The notes under the pieces: model-generated
The model's input: only the letters and a program-made list of their open reading frames with translations
Told to the model about the DNA's origin: nothing
Database searches by the model: none
NCBI GenBank assembly: GCA_002422865.1
Contig: DITN01000100.1
Span: 10,987 to 74,986, forward strand
Direction of reading: 5' to 3'
Source: Bacteroidetes bacterium UBA6183
Lineage (GTDB): Bacteria; Bacteroidota; Bacteroidia; UKL13-3
DNA length: 64,000 nucleotides
In this document: positions 24,093 through 32,078 of the stretch, in pieces
Layout: every line of letters begins with the position of its first letter
Numbering within the stretch: position 1 is the stretch's first letter
Program-made: the position numbers and the translations under genes

Positions 24093-25385
24093 TTATGAAT
24101 TCATGAGCGTTTCAATATGGTCGGCTTCAATAGGTATGTGTTCCATTAAATCGATGCAGCCATTGTTGGTAATTAATATTTCGTTTTCTAAACGAATACC
24201 AATTCCTTCTTTAGGAATGTAAATACCCGGTTCGCAACTAAACATCATGCCTGCTAGCATTGGTTCGTAGCGCATGCCTACATCATGCACATCTAATCCT
24301 AAAAAGTGAGAAGTGCCATGCATGTAATACTTTTTAAAGGCTGGCCATGCCGGGTTTTGATTTTTGATTTCATCCAAAGTCAGCAATTTCAAATCAACCA
24401 ATTCTTTTTCCATCACCTTGCAAACTTCGTTATGATACTCCATTAACAAAACACCCGGTTTAAGCATTTTTTTAGCTTCGTTCATTACACGTAAAACGGC
24501 ATTATACACTTCTTTTTGACGAGGCGTAAATTTACCATTTATAGGAAAGGTACGTGTCATGTCACTGATGTAGTTACCGTAATCAGTACCTGTGTCTAAC
24601 AATAATAAATCACCATCTTTACAGGTGTCGGCATTATCAATATAATGTAATACACAAGCATTTTTACCGGCAGCAACAATTGGTGTAAAAGAGTGTCCGG
24701 CAGCTCCGTTGCGCACAAATTCGTGAATCACTTCTGCTTCAATTTCGTATTCTTTAACACCTGGTTTAACAAACTTAAGTACGCGGTTAAACATTTTGTT
24801 TGATATTTCAACCGCATGTTTCATGTACTCAACTTCCATTGGCGATTTTACCGAACGTAAACGTTGCATAATAGGCGCAGCACGTTCGTATTTATGCAAT
24901 GGAAAACGTTCGCGCATTTGTAATGCAAAGTTCAGGTCTTTGTATTTAACGGTGTTGCTTGCTCTATCGTTTTCGTTGGTGTTTAAGTAAACGTATTCGG
25001 CCATGTTAATTACAGCGCGCATTAAACCGTCAAACTCATCATACCAAAACACATTTTTAATACCAGAAGCTGCTGTTGCTTCTTCTTTGGTGTATTTATG
25101 TCCGTCCCAAACAGCAATGTGTTCATTGGTGCGTTTTACAAACAAAGCTTCGCGGTATGCTTCTACCGGGCAATCAGGAAACATTACAACAGCACATTCC
25201 TCTTGGTCAATTCCGGTTAACCAAAACATATCACTGTTTTGTTTGAAATTGTAAGTAGAGTCACCGTTGCGTGGCAATTCCTCGTTGCTGTGGAATATGG
25301 CTAACGATTTAGGTTTAAGTTGTGCGGTGAATCTTTTTCTATTCTCAACAAACAACTTTTGATCTATTAACTTATAACGTTTCAT
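24093..25385 (-). CDS. pepP: Xaa-Pro aminopeptidase (aminopeptidase P, M24B)
   Basis: 430 residues from ATG 25385 (MKRYKLIDQKLF); the reading frame extends 60 bp upstream into lspA but that part is not family-like. Creatinase-type N-domain (RNGDSTYNFKQNSDMFWLTG, ECAVVMFPD) and pita-bread C-domain with metal ligands: LLLDTGTDYGNYISDMTRTF (two Asp), MHGTSHFLGLDVHDVG (His), SCEPGIYIPKEGIGIRLENE (two Glu). Removes N-terminal residues before proline; cytoplasmic. It starts 7 bp after the lspA stop, so the two are cotranscribed. Confidence 0.94.
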   Translation of the reverse strand: MKRYKLIDQKLFVENRKRFTAQLKPKSLAIFHSNEELPRNGDSTYNFKQNSDMFWLTGIDQEECAVVMFPDCPVEAYREALFVKRTNEHIAVWDGHKYTKEEATAASGIKNVFWYDEFDGLMRAVINMAEYVYLNTNENDRASNTVKYKDLNFALQMRERFPLHKYERAAPIMQRLRSVKSPMEVEYMKHAVEISNKMFNRVLKFVKPGVKEYEIEAEVIHEFVRNGAAGHSFTPIVAAGKNACVLHYIDNADTCKDGDLLLLDTGTDYGNYISDMTRTFPINGKFTPRQKEVYNAVLRVMNEAKKMLKPGVLLMEYHNEVCKVMEKELVDLKLLTLDEIKNQNPAWPAFKKYYMHGTSHFLGLDVHDVGMRYEPMLAGMMFSCEPGIYIPKEGIGIRLENEILITNNGCIDLMEHIPIEADHIETLMNS

Positions 25386-25392
25386 ATTGTAT

Positions 25393-26028
25393 TTATTTAT
25401 GGTCTTCAACCTCGTTATTTTCTGTTGCAACTTTTGCATCATCAATATTTTGGTTTGAAGTTGTTTCTTCTTTAAAAAATGTTTTTTGTCCTAAAAGTAT
25501 AATTACAAAACCAATACTTATTGCAGCATCGGCCACATTAAACACCGGCCTAAAAAATTCAAAATCTTCTCCGGCCCAAAATGGCCAGTTTTCGGGTATG
25601 GTAGTTTGAATGATGGGAAAGTAGAACATATCAACAACCCTTCCGTGAAACCATGCATCATAACCAAACATTACACCATAAAAAACGCTGTCAATAATAT
25701 TACCCAAGGCACCTGATAAAATTAACGCCCAAGCAGTAACATACCATTTGTGTGCATCTTTTTTGGTTAAATCAACAATATACCAACCAATAAAACCAAC
25801 AGCAACTAAACGAAACAAAGTAAGTAGTATTTTACCTCCTTTACCACCAAACTCTAAGCCGAAAGCCATACCGTAATTTTCGGTAAAATGTATACGAAAC
25901 CAATCGCCAAGCACATGTATTTCTTCACCCAAGTAAAAATTTGTTTTGATGTAAAGTTTCACCAATTGGTCGATAAGCAATACACCAAACACAAGCAGTA
26001 TAGGAAGTACGAGTTTTTTAAAATTCAT
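25393..26028 (-). CDS. lspA: Lipoprotein signal peptidase (signal peptidase II)
   Basis: 211 residues, longer than E. coli LspA (164) because of a polar C-terminal tail (EETTSNQ onward) and a loop insertion typical of Bacteroidota. Four transmembrane helices are visible. Catalytic aspartates lie in ALGNIIDSVFYG and FNVADAAISIG; HFTENYGMAFGLEFGG and GRVVDMFYF are conserved. Cleaves the signal of prolipoproteins after lipidation; clients in this window include GldJ and the small lipoproteins. First gene of the lspA-pepP operon. Confidence 0.95.
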   Translation of the reverse strand: MNFKKLVLPILLVFGVLLIDQLVKLYIKTNFYLGEEIHVLGDWFRIHFTENYGMAFGLEFGGKGGKILLTLFRLVAVGFIGWYIVDLTKKDAHKWYVTAWALILSGALGNIIDSVFYGVMFGYDAWFHGRVVDMFYFPIIQTTIPENWPFWAGEDFEFFRPVFNVADAAISIGFVIILLGQKTFFKEETTSNQNIDDAKVATENNEVEDHK

Positions 26029-26047
26029 TTTTTGCTTTTAAGAGCAG

Positions 26048-26055
26048 CAAAAGTA
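26048..26055 (-). promoter_or_regulatory. -7 box of the lspA-pepP operon
   Basis: TACTTTTG on the minus strand, 19 bp upstream of the lspA ATG, fits TAnnTTTG. No -33 TTG at the expected distance. Confidence 0.45.
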
Positions 26056-26093
26056 TGAAACTACAAGCAATTTATGCGTACTTATCCTATCAA

Positions 26094-29000
26094 TTAAAAT
26101 GCAATTCCTAATCCAAACCTAAAGAACCAATTGTTATTGTTGGTGTTTGAAATAACCTTTCCGGCATCAACCCTTAGGATACTGAAAATATTGGCTAATC
26201 CAATATAGGCCTCTGTATATGTGTTAGATGATGATTGTAAAAAGTTTATACCGGCTAATTCGTAGGCTCTGGTTTTCCGAAGTAATGGCACTTTACCAAC
26301 AAAAAAGCTCCTGAAGTTTTGTAATGCATGTATTTCAATGTACTCGTTTTGGGTACTTAAACCATAATAGTTAAGCGCATGAAAAGCAGTTAGTCGTTCA
26401 CGTGAATTATTATTACCGATGGCATTAAGGTTGGGAGGATTACTTAAAAATAGGGTTTGATTGCCATTAAAATGTTTGTAATCTACAAATGCCATATTGC
26501 TTGTGTTGAAGAACATCCCCGCATTGGCATCAAAACTAAAAATGCCCAATAATTTTAAGTCGAAATCTTTCCCTGTTCCTATCTCTAAATGTTGGTAGTT
26601 AAATGTAAGTCCGCTAAGCGCAATACCTTGTTTAAAGCTTGCGTAAATATCCGGATACCGACTGCCAAGAATACGTTTGTATTCAGGGTAACTCTCAAAT
26701 TTTTGTTTATGTATGTATCTTAATGCGATACCATATTCTATGCTTTGGTGTGTTATAAATGCCGGTGCATCATTATAAGGAGACAACGGATTATTAGATG
26801 TAAATGCTCTTTTATCTCTGTCGGCAAAAGAAAAATCAGCATGATTGGTTAAAGCAATACGCTGTTGCCATTGCAAATTAATAGAGGAGTATAATCCGTT
26901 TACCAACTCCCTTGAAAAAGTAGCTCCGGCTACATTTTTTTGTAAAAGCTTGGCATAATTTAACCTGTCAAATAGCGTATATGCTGAATTAAGTAAGGTG
27001 TTAATAGGTTCGGCATCATTGTATTGTTGTATAAAACTACCCAACTTAATACCAATACGCGTGCTTGTTTTGGGGTGAATAGATTTATTGGCAATTAAGC
27101 CCAATGCTAAATTTCGGTTAACAAACCCATATCTGATAATTGGTACAACAGAAATATACTTACGGCTATTGTAATGGTATTTGTAATAGTTGAGTTTGTA
27201 GTTAATAAATGCGCCTTCTACTGTATTGTAACCAATCGTTAACGGCAATGTTCCGGTACTGAAACTTTTCCAAATGGTATCATTTTTTTTGCTGTATGTG
27301 TAGCCTGAAAATAAAAGTTTGCTAAGGGTAAATTTATTTCGCTTTCGGTCCATACTATCCAAATATTGCGGTGTATTATGGGCTGCATAAATACTATCCG
27401 ATTTTCGGTAGTGTTTGTCTTCCTCTTCGGTTAATATAATGGTTCGGGTTGTATTCCAGTATTGGGTATCTTTTTTATTGGCACTTTTATCAATACTAAA
27501 TACTTCGTAATTAAAAAACTTATTGCCAAACGCAGCATTCACGTTGTAATTACTCATACTGGCCACACTCATGTCGGTAGCCTTAAAACCAAATATTTTA
27601 ATATGGCTGTATAGTTTCAGTTGTAGGGGAACCAATATCTCATTTTCGGTGGTCATTTCTTGTTGTAAAAACAAGGTATCAACAAATTCTATTTGTGCAT
27701 CTTTGGTTATAAATAAATCAACACCATAAATTTGGTAGTCGGCACTGCTAATGTAGATATGTCCATTAAACAGCGGGTCGCCTTTGCGCAGCGGAGTGAC
27801 TTTAAGTTTAAAAATATCTTTCCCTTCTGCTACAAAGGTTCCTTCGTATTTGTATTTATAATTTAACATGGCCAATGGTGCAATTGGAGATACAAAAGGG
27901 CGTTCACTGTAATAAGTAAGTTGAACAGTAGGCTCATAAAAATTGATAAATACATCCTCAACGCGGTTAAAGCTAAAACCTTGTTTTTGTCCGGCAACAC
28001 GCGAGGCTATCATGGTTTCTTTTACTTTGTCGGGTTTTTCAAAATTGTATTTCGCTACCGACTCAGATAAATATACCAAACCTAATAGACTCGAATCAAT
28101 TTTACCTTCATCACCATTACTCACTAACTTTAAAAAAGATGGAATTTTCTTAGGTATCTCATCCAATTTGGCGGTACTTTTCATGTACACATCAGCCGAG
28201 AAACTATTTACCTTGTCGTAGTTTTGTTTACGCATTCTGATGGCTTTTTTTATGATGCTAATTGCAGGGTCTTTTCCATCAGCTGTAACCAATGCTGTTT
28301 TAAGTAAAAACACCTCACTTTTTAACCGTACTAATAAATCGGAGGTACGTGTATTCATATCAATTTTAACACGTTGTTTTTCAAAACCGATGCTTTGTAC
28401 CACGATGGTAATATTGTCGGTTGTTTTTAATCGTAAAGTAAATTCACCTTCGCTATTGCTGTTGGTTCCAACACCAGTTTTTTCAATATAAATATTTGCA
28501 TATTCAATGGGGTTATTATGCACGTCAACCACTTTGCCTTTTAGCATAATGTAGTTTTCTTTAACACCCAAATGGTGCATGATGTATGCTTGTGCAAATG
28601 CCCTTTCTTTAAGTGCTGCATATCTACCTGAGGCTCCACCGTGGCCACCTTCCATATTTGTTTTGAATAATATTTGGTTGGTATCGGTTTTTAATTCACG
28701 CAGTTTGGCCACCCATTTTGCAGGTTCCCAATAACCAACTTGTGCATCATTATAGCCTGCTGTAACCAGCATATTCGGATAATTTTTTCGCGTTACATTA
28801 TCATAAGGCGAGTATGATTTCATGTAATCGTAGTATTTTTTTTGCTTGGGATTTCCCCATTCTTCAAACTCAAAAGTGGTGAGCGGAATACTTTCATCAA
28901 GCATGGTATTTATTACATCAACAAAAGGTACATTGGCTACCGCACATTTAAATAAATCGGGGCGCATATTAACAACAGCACCTACCAATAAACCTCCGGC

Positions 29001-30665
29001 CGAACCGCCTTGTATGGCTAACTTTTTGGTGCTGGTGTATTTCTGGCTGATTAAAAATTCGGCACACGCTATGAAGTCTAAAAAGGTGTTTTTCTTGTTT
29101 AAAAGTTTACCATCTTCATACCACTGCATGCCTAAATCATTACCACCCCTTATGTGTGCACTCGCCAAAATAAAACCCCTGTTTAAAAAACTAATATCTG
29201 CACTTGAAAAAGCCACCGTATTTGGTGCACCATAACTGCCATAACCGGTTAATAGGGTAGGGTTGTTGCCATTTAAAACCAATCCTTTTTTGTAAGTAAC
29301 GGTTAATGGAACCCAAACCCCGTCATGAGAGGGTGCATAAATGCGTTTGGTTTCATATTTCGATGATTGATAGGGTTCATTGATGCTATCTCGCTCTACA
29401 AAACGGGTTGATTTATCAAGCAGGTTGTATTCGTACGTTGTGCTTGGCTCAATGTCGTTGGTTACGGTATATTCTATGGTATTTGTTTTTTGATAATCGT
29501 ACTCAGTAAAATTATATCCAATGCTATAAATGGGTAAGTTGGTTTTAATGGTATCAGTAATTTGTGTTGTTCTGTTTTTGATGATGATACGTTCTTGGGC
29601 GTTTTCTTTTTCGGTGTAGATGAGGTAGTTTTTAAGTAATGCGGTGGATTCTAATAATATGTTTTTGCGATGAGGTAAGATTGTTTCCCACTTGGCGGGG
29701 TCGTTAATACCAATAGGCGTTTTAACCAATTTATAGTTTATGGCTTGGTGGTTTGTAGTGATGTAAAACTCTTGTCCTTCGTAGTGATTGAGGCTATAAA
29801 TTAAATCAGGTTTACGTTTTAAAAATAAAGTAGGTTTAGTTTGGTCATCAAGCGCTGATAAGTAGTACACCTCATTACTTTTGGTTTTACTTAGGTTAAA
29901 AGTTATAAATTGTTTTGATGATGTTTTACCCATACCAATTTGTATGGTTTTATCGGTTTCTTCAAGAATTAACTCGTCTGTGGTGTAGTGTGTACCTAAT
30001 TTATGTCTGTATACACGATAAGCTCTATTGGTTTTGGGTTCGGGTATGGTGTAATAGAAGGTACGGTTGTCTTCAGCCCAAATAAAAGAAGTAACAGCCG
30101 GAATGGTATCAGTTAACAGAGAGTCGCCATCAATGTGTTTAATGAATAATTTCCCAATATTGTTTCCTTTATCATCAATGGCATATGCAAATAATGTTTG
30201 GTCAGGACTCATGCTCGACACGGTGAGCGAAAAATACATATACTGCTGAGCCAACACGTTTAAATCAAGCACCAGTTGTTCTTTGGCAGTAAGCGAATCT
30301 TTCTTGCGATAGATAGCGGGGTAATCTTTGTCCTTTATGGTACGGGTATAGTAATAATAATTTTTATTTTTTGAAGGGCGTGTATCTCTGGCTTCAATCA
30401 GTCGCTTGCGCATTTCATCAAAAATTACTTTTTGTAATAATGCTGATGATTTCATTACGGCATCAGCATGGGCGTTATTGGCATATAAATAGTTAACCAC
30501 TTCAGCACTGAACTTGTCGCGCATCCAAAAATATTCGTCTGTTAAAGTATCCTGATGAACAACCGTTGTATGTTTAATTTTTTCGGTTTTGGGATAATCG
30601 AGTTGTTGCCCCCATGCCACTAACGTAAGTGTTAAACTTGAGATGAGTAGTATAAAGTTTTTCAT
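26094..30665 (-). CDS. Prolyl oligopeptidase (S9A) fused to carboxypeptidase-regulatory/DUF5686 outer-membrane protein
   Basis: 1523 residues in one uninterrupted frame. A signal peptide (MKNFILLISSLTLTLVAWGQ) precedes a full-length oligopeptidase B-like protein: propeller at about 70-430, hydrolase with GGSAGG (Ser555), AGYNDAQV (Asp640) and EGGHGG (His675), ending AQAYIMHHLG at about 700. Directly after, IMLKGKVVDVHNNPIEYANI begins a CarboxypepD_reg-like domain (about 706-790), then a DUF5686-type region of about 730 residues ending in an aromatic barrel strand (WFFRFGLGIAF). These are normally two proteins. Met707 could mark the old start of the second, but it has no signal peptide of its own, which argues for a real fusion. 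Inference: the protease sits in the periplasm, tethered to an outer-membrane barrel. Confidence 0.88.
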   Translation of the reverse strand: MKNFILLISSLTLTLVAWGQQLDYPKTEKIKHTTVVHQDTLTDEYFWMRDKFSAEVVNYLYANNAHADAVMKSSALLQKVIFDEMRKRLIEARDTRPSKNKNYYYYTRTIKDKDYPAIYRKKDSLTAKEQLVLDLNVLAQQYMYFSLTVSSMSPDQTLFAYAIDDKGNNIGKLFIKHIDGDSLLTDTIPAVTSFIWAEDNRTFYYTIPEPKTNRAYRVYRHKLGTHYTTDELILEETDKTIQIGMGKTSSKQFITFNLSKTKSNEVYYLSALDDQTKPTLFLKRKPDLIYSLNHYEGQEFYITTNHQAINYKLVKTPIGINDPAKWETILPHRKNILLESTALLKNYLIYTEKENAQERIIIKNRTTQITDTIKTNLPIYSIGYNFTEYDYQKTNTIEYTVTNDIEPSTTYEYNLLDKSTRFVERDSINEPYQSSKYETKRIYAPSHDGVWVPLTVTYKKGLVLNGNNPTLLTGYGSYGAPNTVAFSSADISFLNRGFILASAHIRGGNDLGMQWYEDGKLLNKKNTFLDFIACAEFLISQKYTSTKKLAIQGGSAGGLLVGAVVNMRPDLFKCAVANVPFVDVINTMLDESIPLTTFEFEEWGNPKQKKYYDYMKSYSPYDNVTRKNYPNMLVTAGYNDAQVGYWEPAKWVAKLRELKTDTNQILFKTNMEGGHGGASGRYAALKERAFAQAYIMHHLGVKENYIMLKGKVVDVHNNPIEYANIYIEKTGVGTNSNSEGEFTLRLKTTDNITIVVQSIGFEKQRVKIDMNTRTSDLLVRLKSEVFLLKTALVTADGKDPAISIIKKAIRMRKQNYDKVNSFSADVYMKSTAKLDEIPKKIPSFLKLVSNGDEGKIDSSLLGLVYLSESVAKYNFEKPDKVKETMIASRVAGQKQGFSFNRVEDVFINFYEPTVQLTYYSERPFVSPIAPLAMLNYKYKYEGTFVAEGKDIFKLKVTPLRKGDPLFNGHIYISSADYQIYGVDLFITKDAQIEFVDTLFLQQEMTTENEILVPLQLKLYSHIKIFGFKATDMSVASMSNYNVNAAFGNKFFNYEVFSIDKSANKKDTQYWNTTRTIILTEEEDKHYRKSDSIYAAHNTPQYLDSMDRKRNKFTLSKLLFSGYTYSKKNDTIWKSFSTGTLPLTIGYNTVEGAFINYKLNYYKYHYNSRKYISVVPIIRYGFVNRNLALGLIANKSIHPKTSTRIGIKLGSFIQQYNDAEPINTLLNSAYTLFDRLNYAKLLQKNVAGATFSRELVNGLYSSINLQWQQRIALTNHADFSFADRDKRAFTSNNPLSPYNDAPAFITHQSIEYGIALRYIHKQKFESYPEYKRILGSRYPDIYASFKQGIALSGLTFNYQHLEIGTGKDFDLKLLGIFSFDANAGMFFNTSNMAFVDYKHFNGNQTLFLSNPPNLNAIGNNNSRERLTAFHALNYYGLSTQNEYIEIHALQNFRSFFVGKVPLLRKTRAYELAGINFLQSSSNTYTEAYIGLANIFSILRVDAGKVISNTNNNNWFFRFGLGIAF

Positions 30666-30731
30666 GCAGTAGTGTATTGTTTGGTAAAGAAAGTGTGTAG
30701 TCGTCTTAAAATCAAGTAAAATAGATAAAGG

Positions 30732-30751
30732 CGCACTTATCAGGATAAGCG
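30732..30751. repeat. Short inverted repeat upstream of the protease fusion
   Basis: CGC-A-CTTATC-AG-GATAAG-CG hairpin, 67-86 bp upstream of the fusion gene start, without a T run. Could be an operator or mRNA leader structure; nothing ties it to a regulator. Confidence 0.3.
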
Positions 30752-30783
30752 GATATAAAAGGTGTTTCTTTTGTTTAACGGCA

Positions 30784-30818
30784 TAAAAAAAGCGGCTAGC
30801 ATATGCTAACCGCTTTAA
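30784..30818 (-). terminator. Terminator of the ileS-DksA-like operon
   Basis: AGCGG/CCGCT outer stem with an inner TAGC-ATAT-GCTA stem (30791-30814). On the minus strand it runs into a T7 tract shortly after the DksA-like gene stop. Confidence 0.82.
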
Positions 30819-30836
30819 ATTTTTATGAAGTATTGT

Positions 30837-32072
30837 TTATTTATACTGTTGCAATTTAGCTTCCATACTTAAAGTGGTATGAGGCACTGCACGTAGTCTT
30901 TCTTTAGGAATTAACTTACCTGTTACTTTGCAAATACCGTATGTTTTATTTTCGATACGAACCATTGCGTTTTCAAGGTTTTCTATAAACTTCTTTTGAC
31001 GTGCAGCCAATTGTGCGATGTATTCTTTTTCTTGACTTGAAGAACCATCTTCGGCAGTTTTGTATGAACTATCAGTATCATCACCCGCGTTCATGCCTGG
31101 GTTTTGCATTTGATCCATCAAATCAGCCAATTCTTTGCGCGCAATTTCTAATTTTTTATTGATGATGTCTCTGAACTCTGCTAAGTCGGCATCACTGTAG
31201 CGTTTTGCTTCTGTAGCTTTTTCTAAGGCATCTTTTTTCTCTACAAAATGAACCGGTTTAGCAGCAACAGCTCTTTCCACTTGTTCTTTTTTCTCCAATA
31301 TTTTTTGAATTGGATTAACAACCGGAGCGGCTTCTGCTTTTTTGCTCACTTTAGCAGGTTTAGCTGTAGGCTTTGGTGCCGTTTTAACTTCTGCTTTTTT
31401 AACAACAGGTTTAGCTACTTCAACCACTTTTTTAGGAGCAGGTTTAGCCGCTACTTTTTTAGCAACCACCTTTTTAGGAGCAGGTTTAGCCGTTACCTTT
31501 TTCGCTACCACTTTTTTAGGAGCAGGTTTAGCCGCTACTTTTTTAGCAACCACCTTTTTAGGAGCAGGTTTAGCCGTTACCTTTTTCGCTACTACTTTTT
31601 TAGGAGCCGGTTTCGCTGCTACCTTTTTTGCCACTACTTTTTTAGGAGCCGGTTTAGCTGCTACTTTTTTAGCAACCACCTTTTTAGGAGCGGGTTTAGT
31701 TGCTACCTTTTTCGCCACTACCTTTTTAGGAGCGGGTTTAGCCGCAACTTTTTTCGCTACTACCTTCTTAGGGGCCGGTTTAGCTGCTACTTTTTTCGCC
31801 ACTACTTTCTTAGGGGCCGGTTTGGCTGCTACTTTTTTCGCCACTACTTTTTTAGGAGCCGGCTTAGCCGCTACTTTTTTCACAACCACCTTTTTAGGAG
31901 CCGGTTTAGCTGCTACCTTTTTAGCTACCACTTTCTTAGGAGCAACTTTTTTAGCTACCGGTTTTGCAGTTGCTTTTTTTGCAACGGCTTTTTTTGCAAT
32001 TGGTTTAGCAGCAGGTTTAGCTGCCTTTTTTGGAGCTGGCTTCGCAGCCTTTTTTATCAGTTTCTTAGCCAT
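30837..32072 (-). CDS. DksA/TraR-type protein with long histone H1-like Lys/Ala/Pro repeat N-terminus
   Basis: 411 residues. Residues about 1-265 are very basic and low-complexity, with twelve near-identical 14-residue units (PAPKKVVAKKVAAK type) at about 43-210. The C-terminal 130 or so residues are a TraR/DksA-like protein: coiled coil (DIINKKLEIARKELADLMDQ), a short acidic loop (GDDTDSSYKTAEDGSSSQ), then YGICKVTGKLIPKERLRAVP, a zinc-finger remnant with only one Cys. Bacteroidota commonly carry the short form alone. The tail should bind DNA or RNA nonspecifically like eukaryotic H1; the coiled coil may enter the RNA polymerase secondary channel. It starts 6 bp after the ileS stop, so it is cotranscribed with ileS. 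Confidence 0.87.
   Translation of the reverse strand: MAKKLIKKAAKPAPKKAAKPAAKPIAKKAVAKKATAKPVAKKVAPKKVVAKKVAAKPAPKKVVVKKVAAKPAPKKVVAKKVAAKPAPKKVVAKKVAAKPAPKKVVAKKVAAKPAPKKVVAKKVATKPAPKKVVAKKVAAKPAPKKVVAKKVAAKPAPKKVVAKKVTAKPAPKKVVAKKVAAKPAPKKVVAKKVTAKPAPKKVVAKKVAAKPAPKKVVEVAKPVVKKAEVKTAPKPTAKPAKVSKKAEAAPVVNPIQKILEKKEQVERAVAAKPVHFVEKKDALEKATEAKRYSDADLAEFRDIINKKLEIARKELADLMDQMQNPGMNAGDDTDSSYKTAEDGSSSQEKEYIAQLAARQKKFIENLENAMVRIENKTYGICKVTGKLIPKERLRAVPHTTLSMEAKLQQYK
31418..31945. repeat. In-gene tandem repeat, 42-bp period, about 12.5 units
   Basis: The PAPKKVVAKKVAAK units are encoded by 42-bp direct repeats with mostly synonymous differences between copies. The amino-acid pattern is more conserved than the bases, so the protein repeat is under selection. 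Copy number could vary by slippage or recombination. Confidence 0.9.
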
Positions 32073-32078
32073 AAGGAG

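Noticed and set aside
28540..28560. Possible frameshift or missed stop at the protease/DUF5686 junction
   Set aside because: The frame is open and codon use continuous through the junction; without reads I cannot show an error, so I treat it as a genuine fusion.
31418..31945. 42-bp direct repeats as a possible CRISPR array
   Set aside because: No unique spacers: the units are contiguous, in frame with the protein and vary at synonymous sites.
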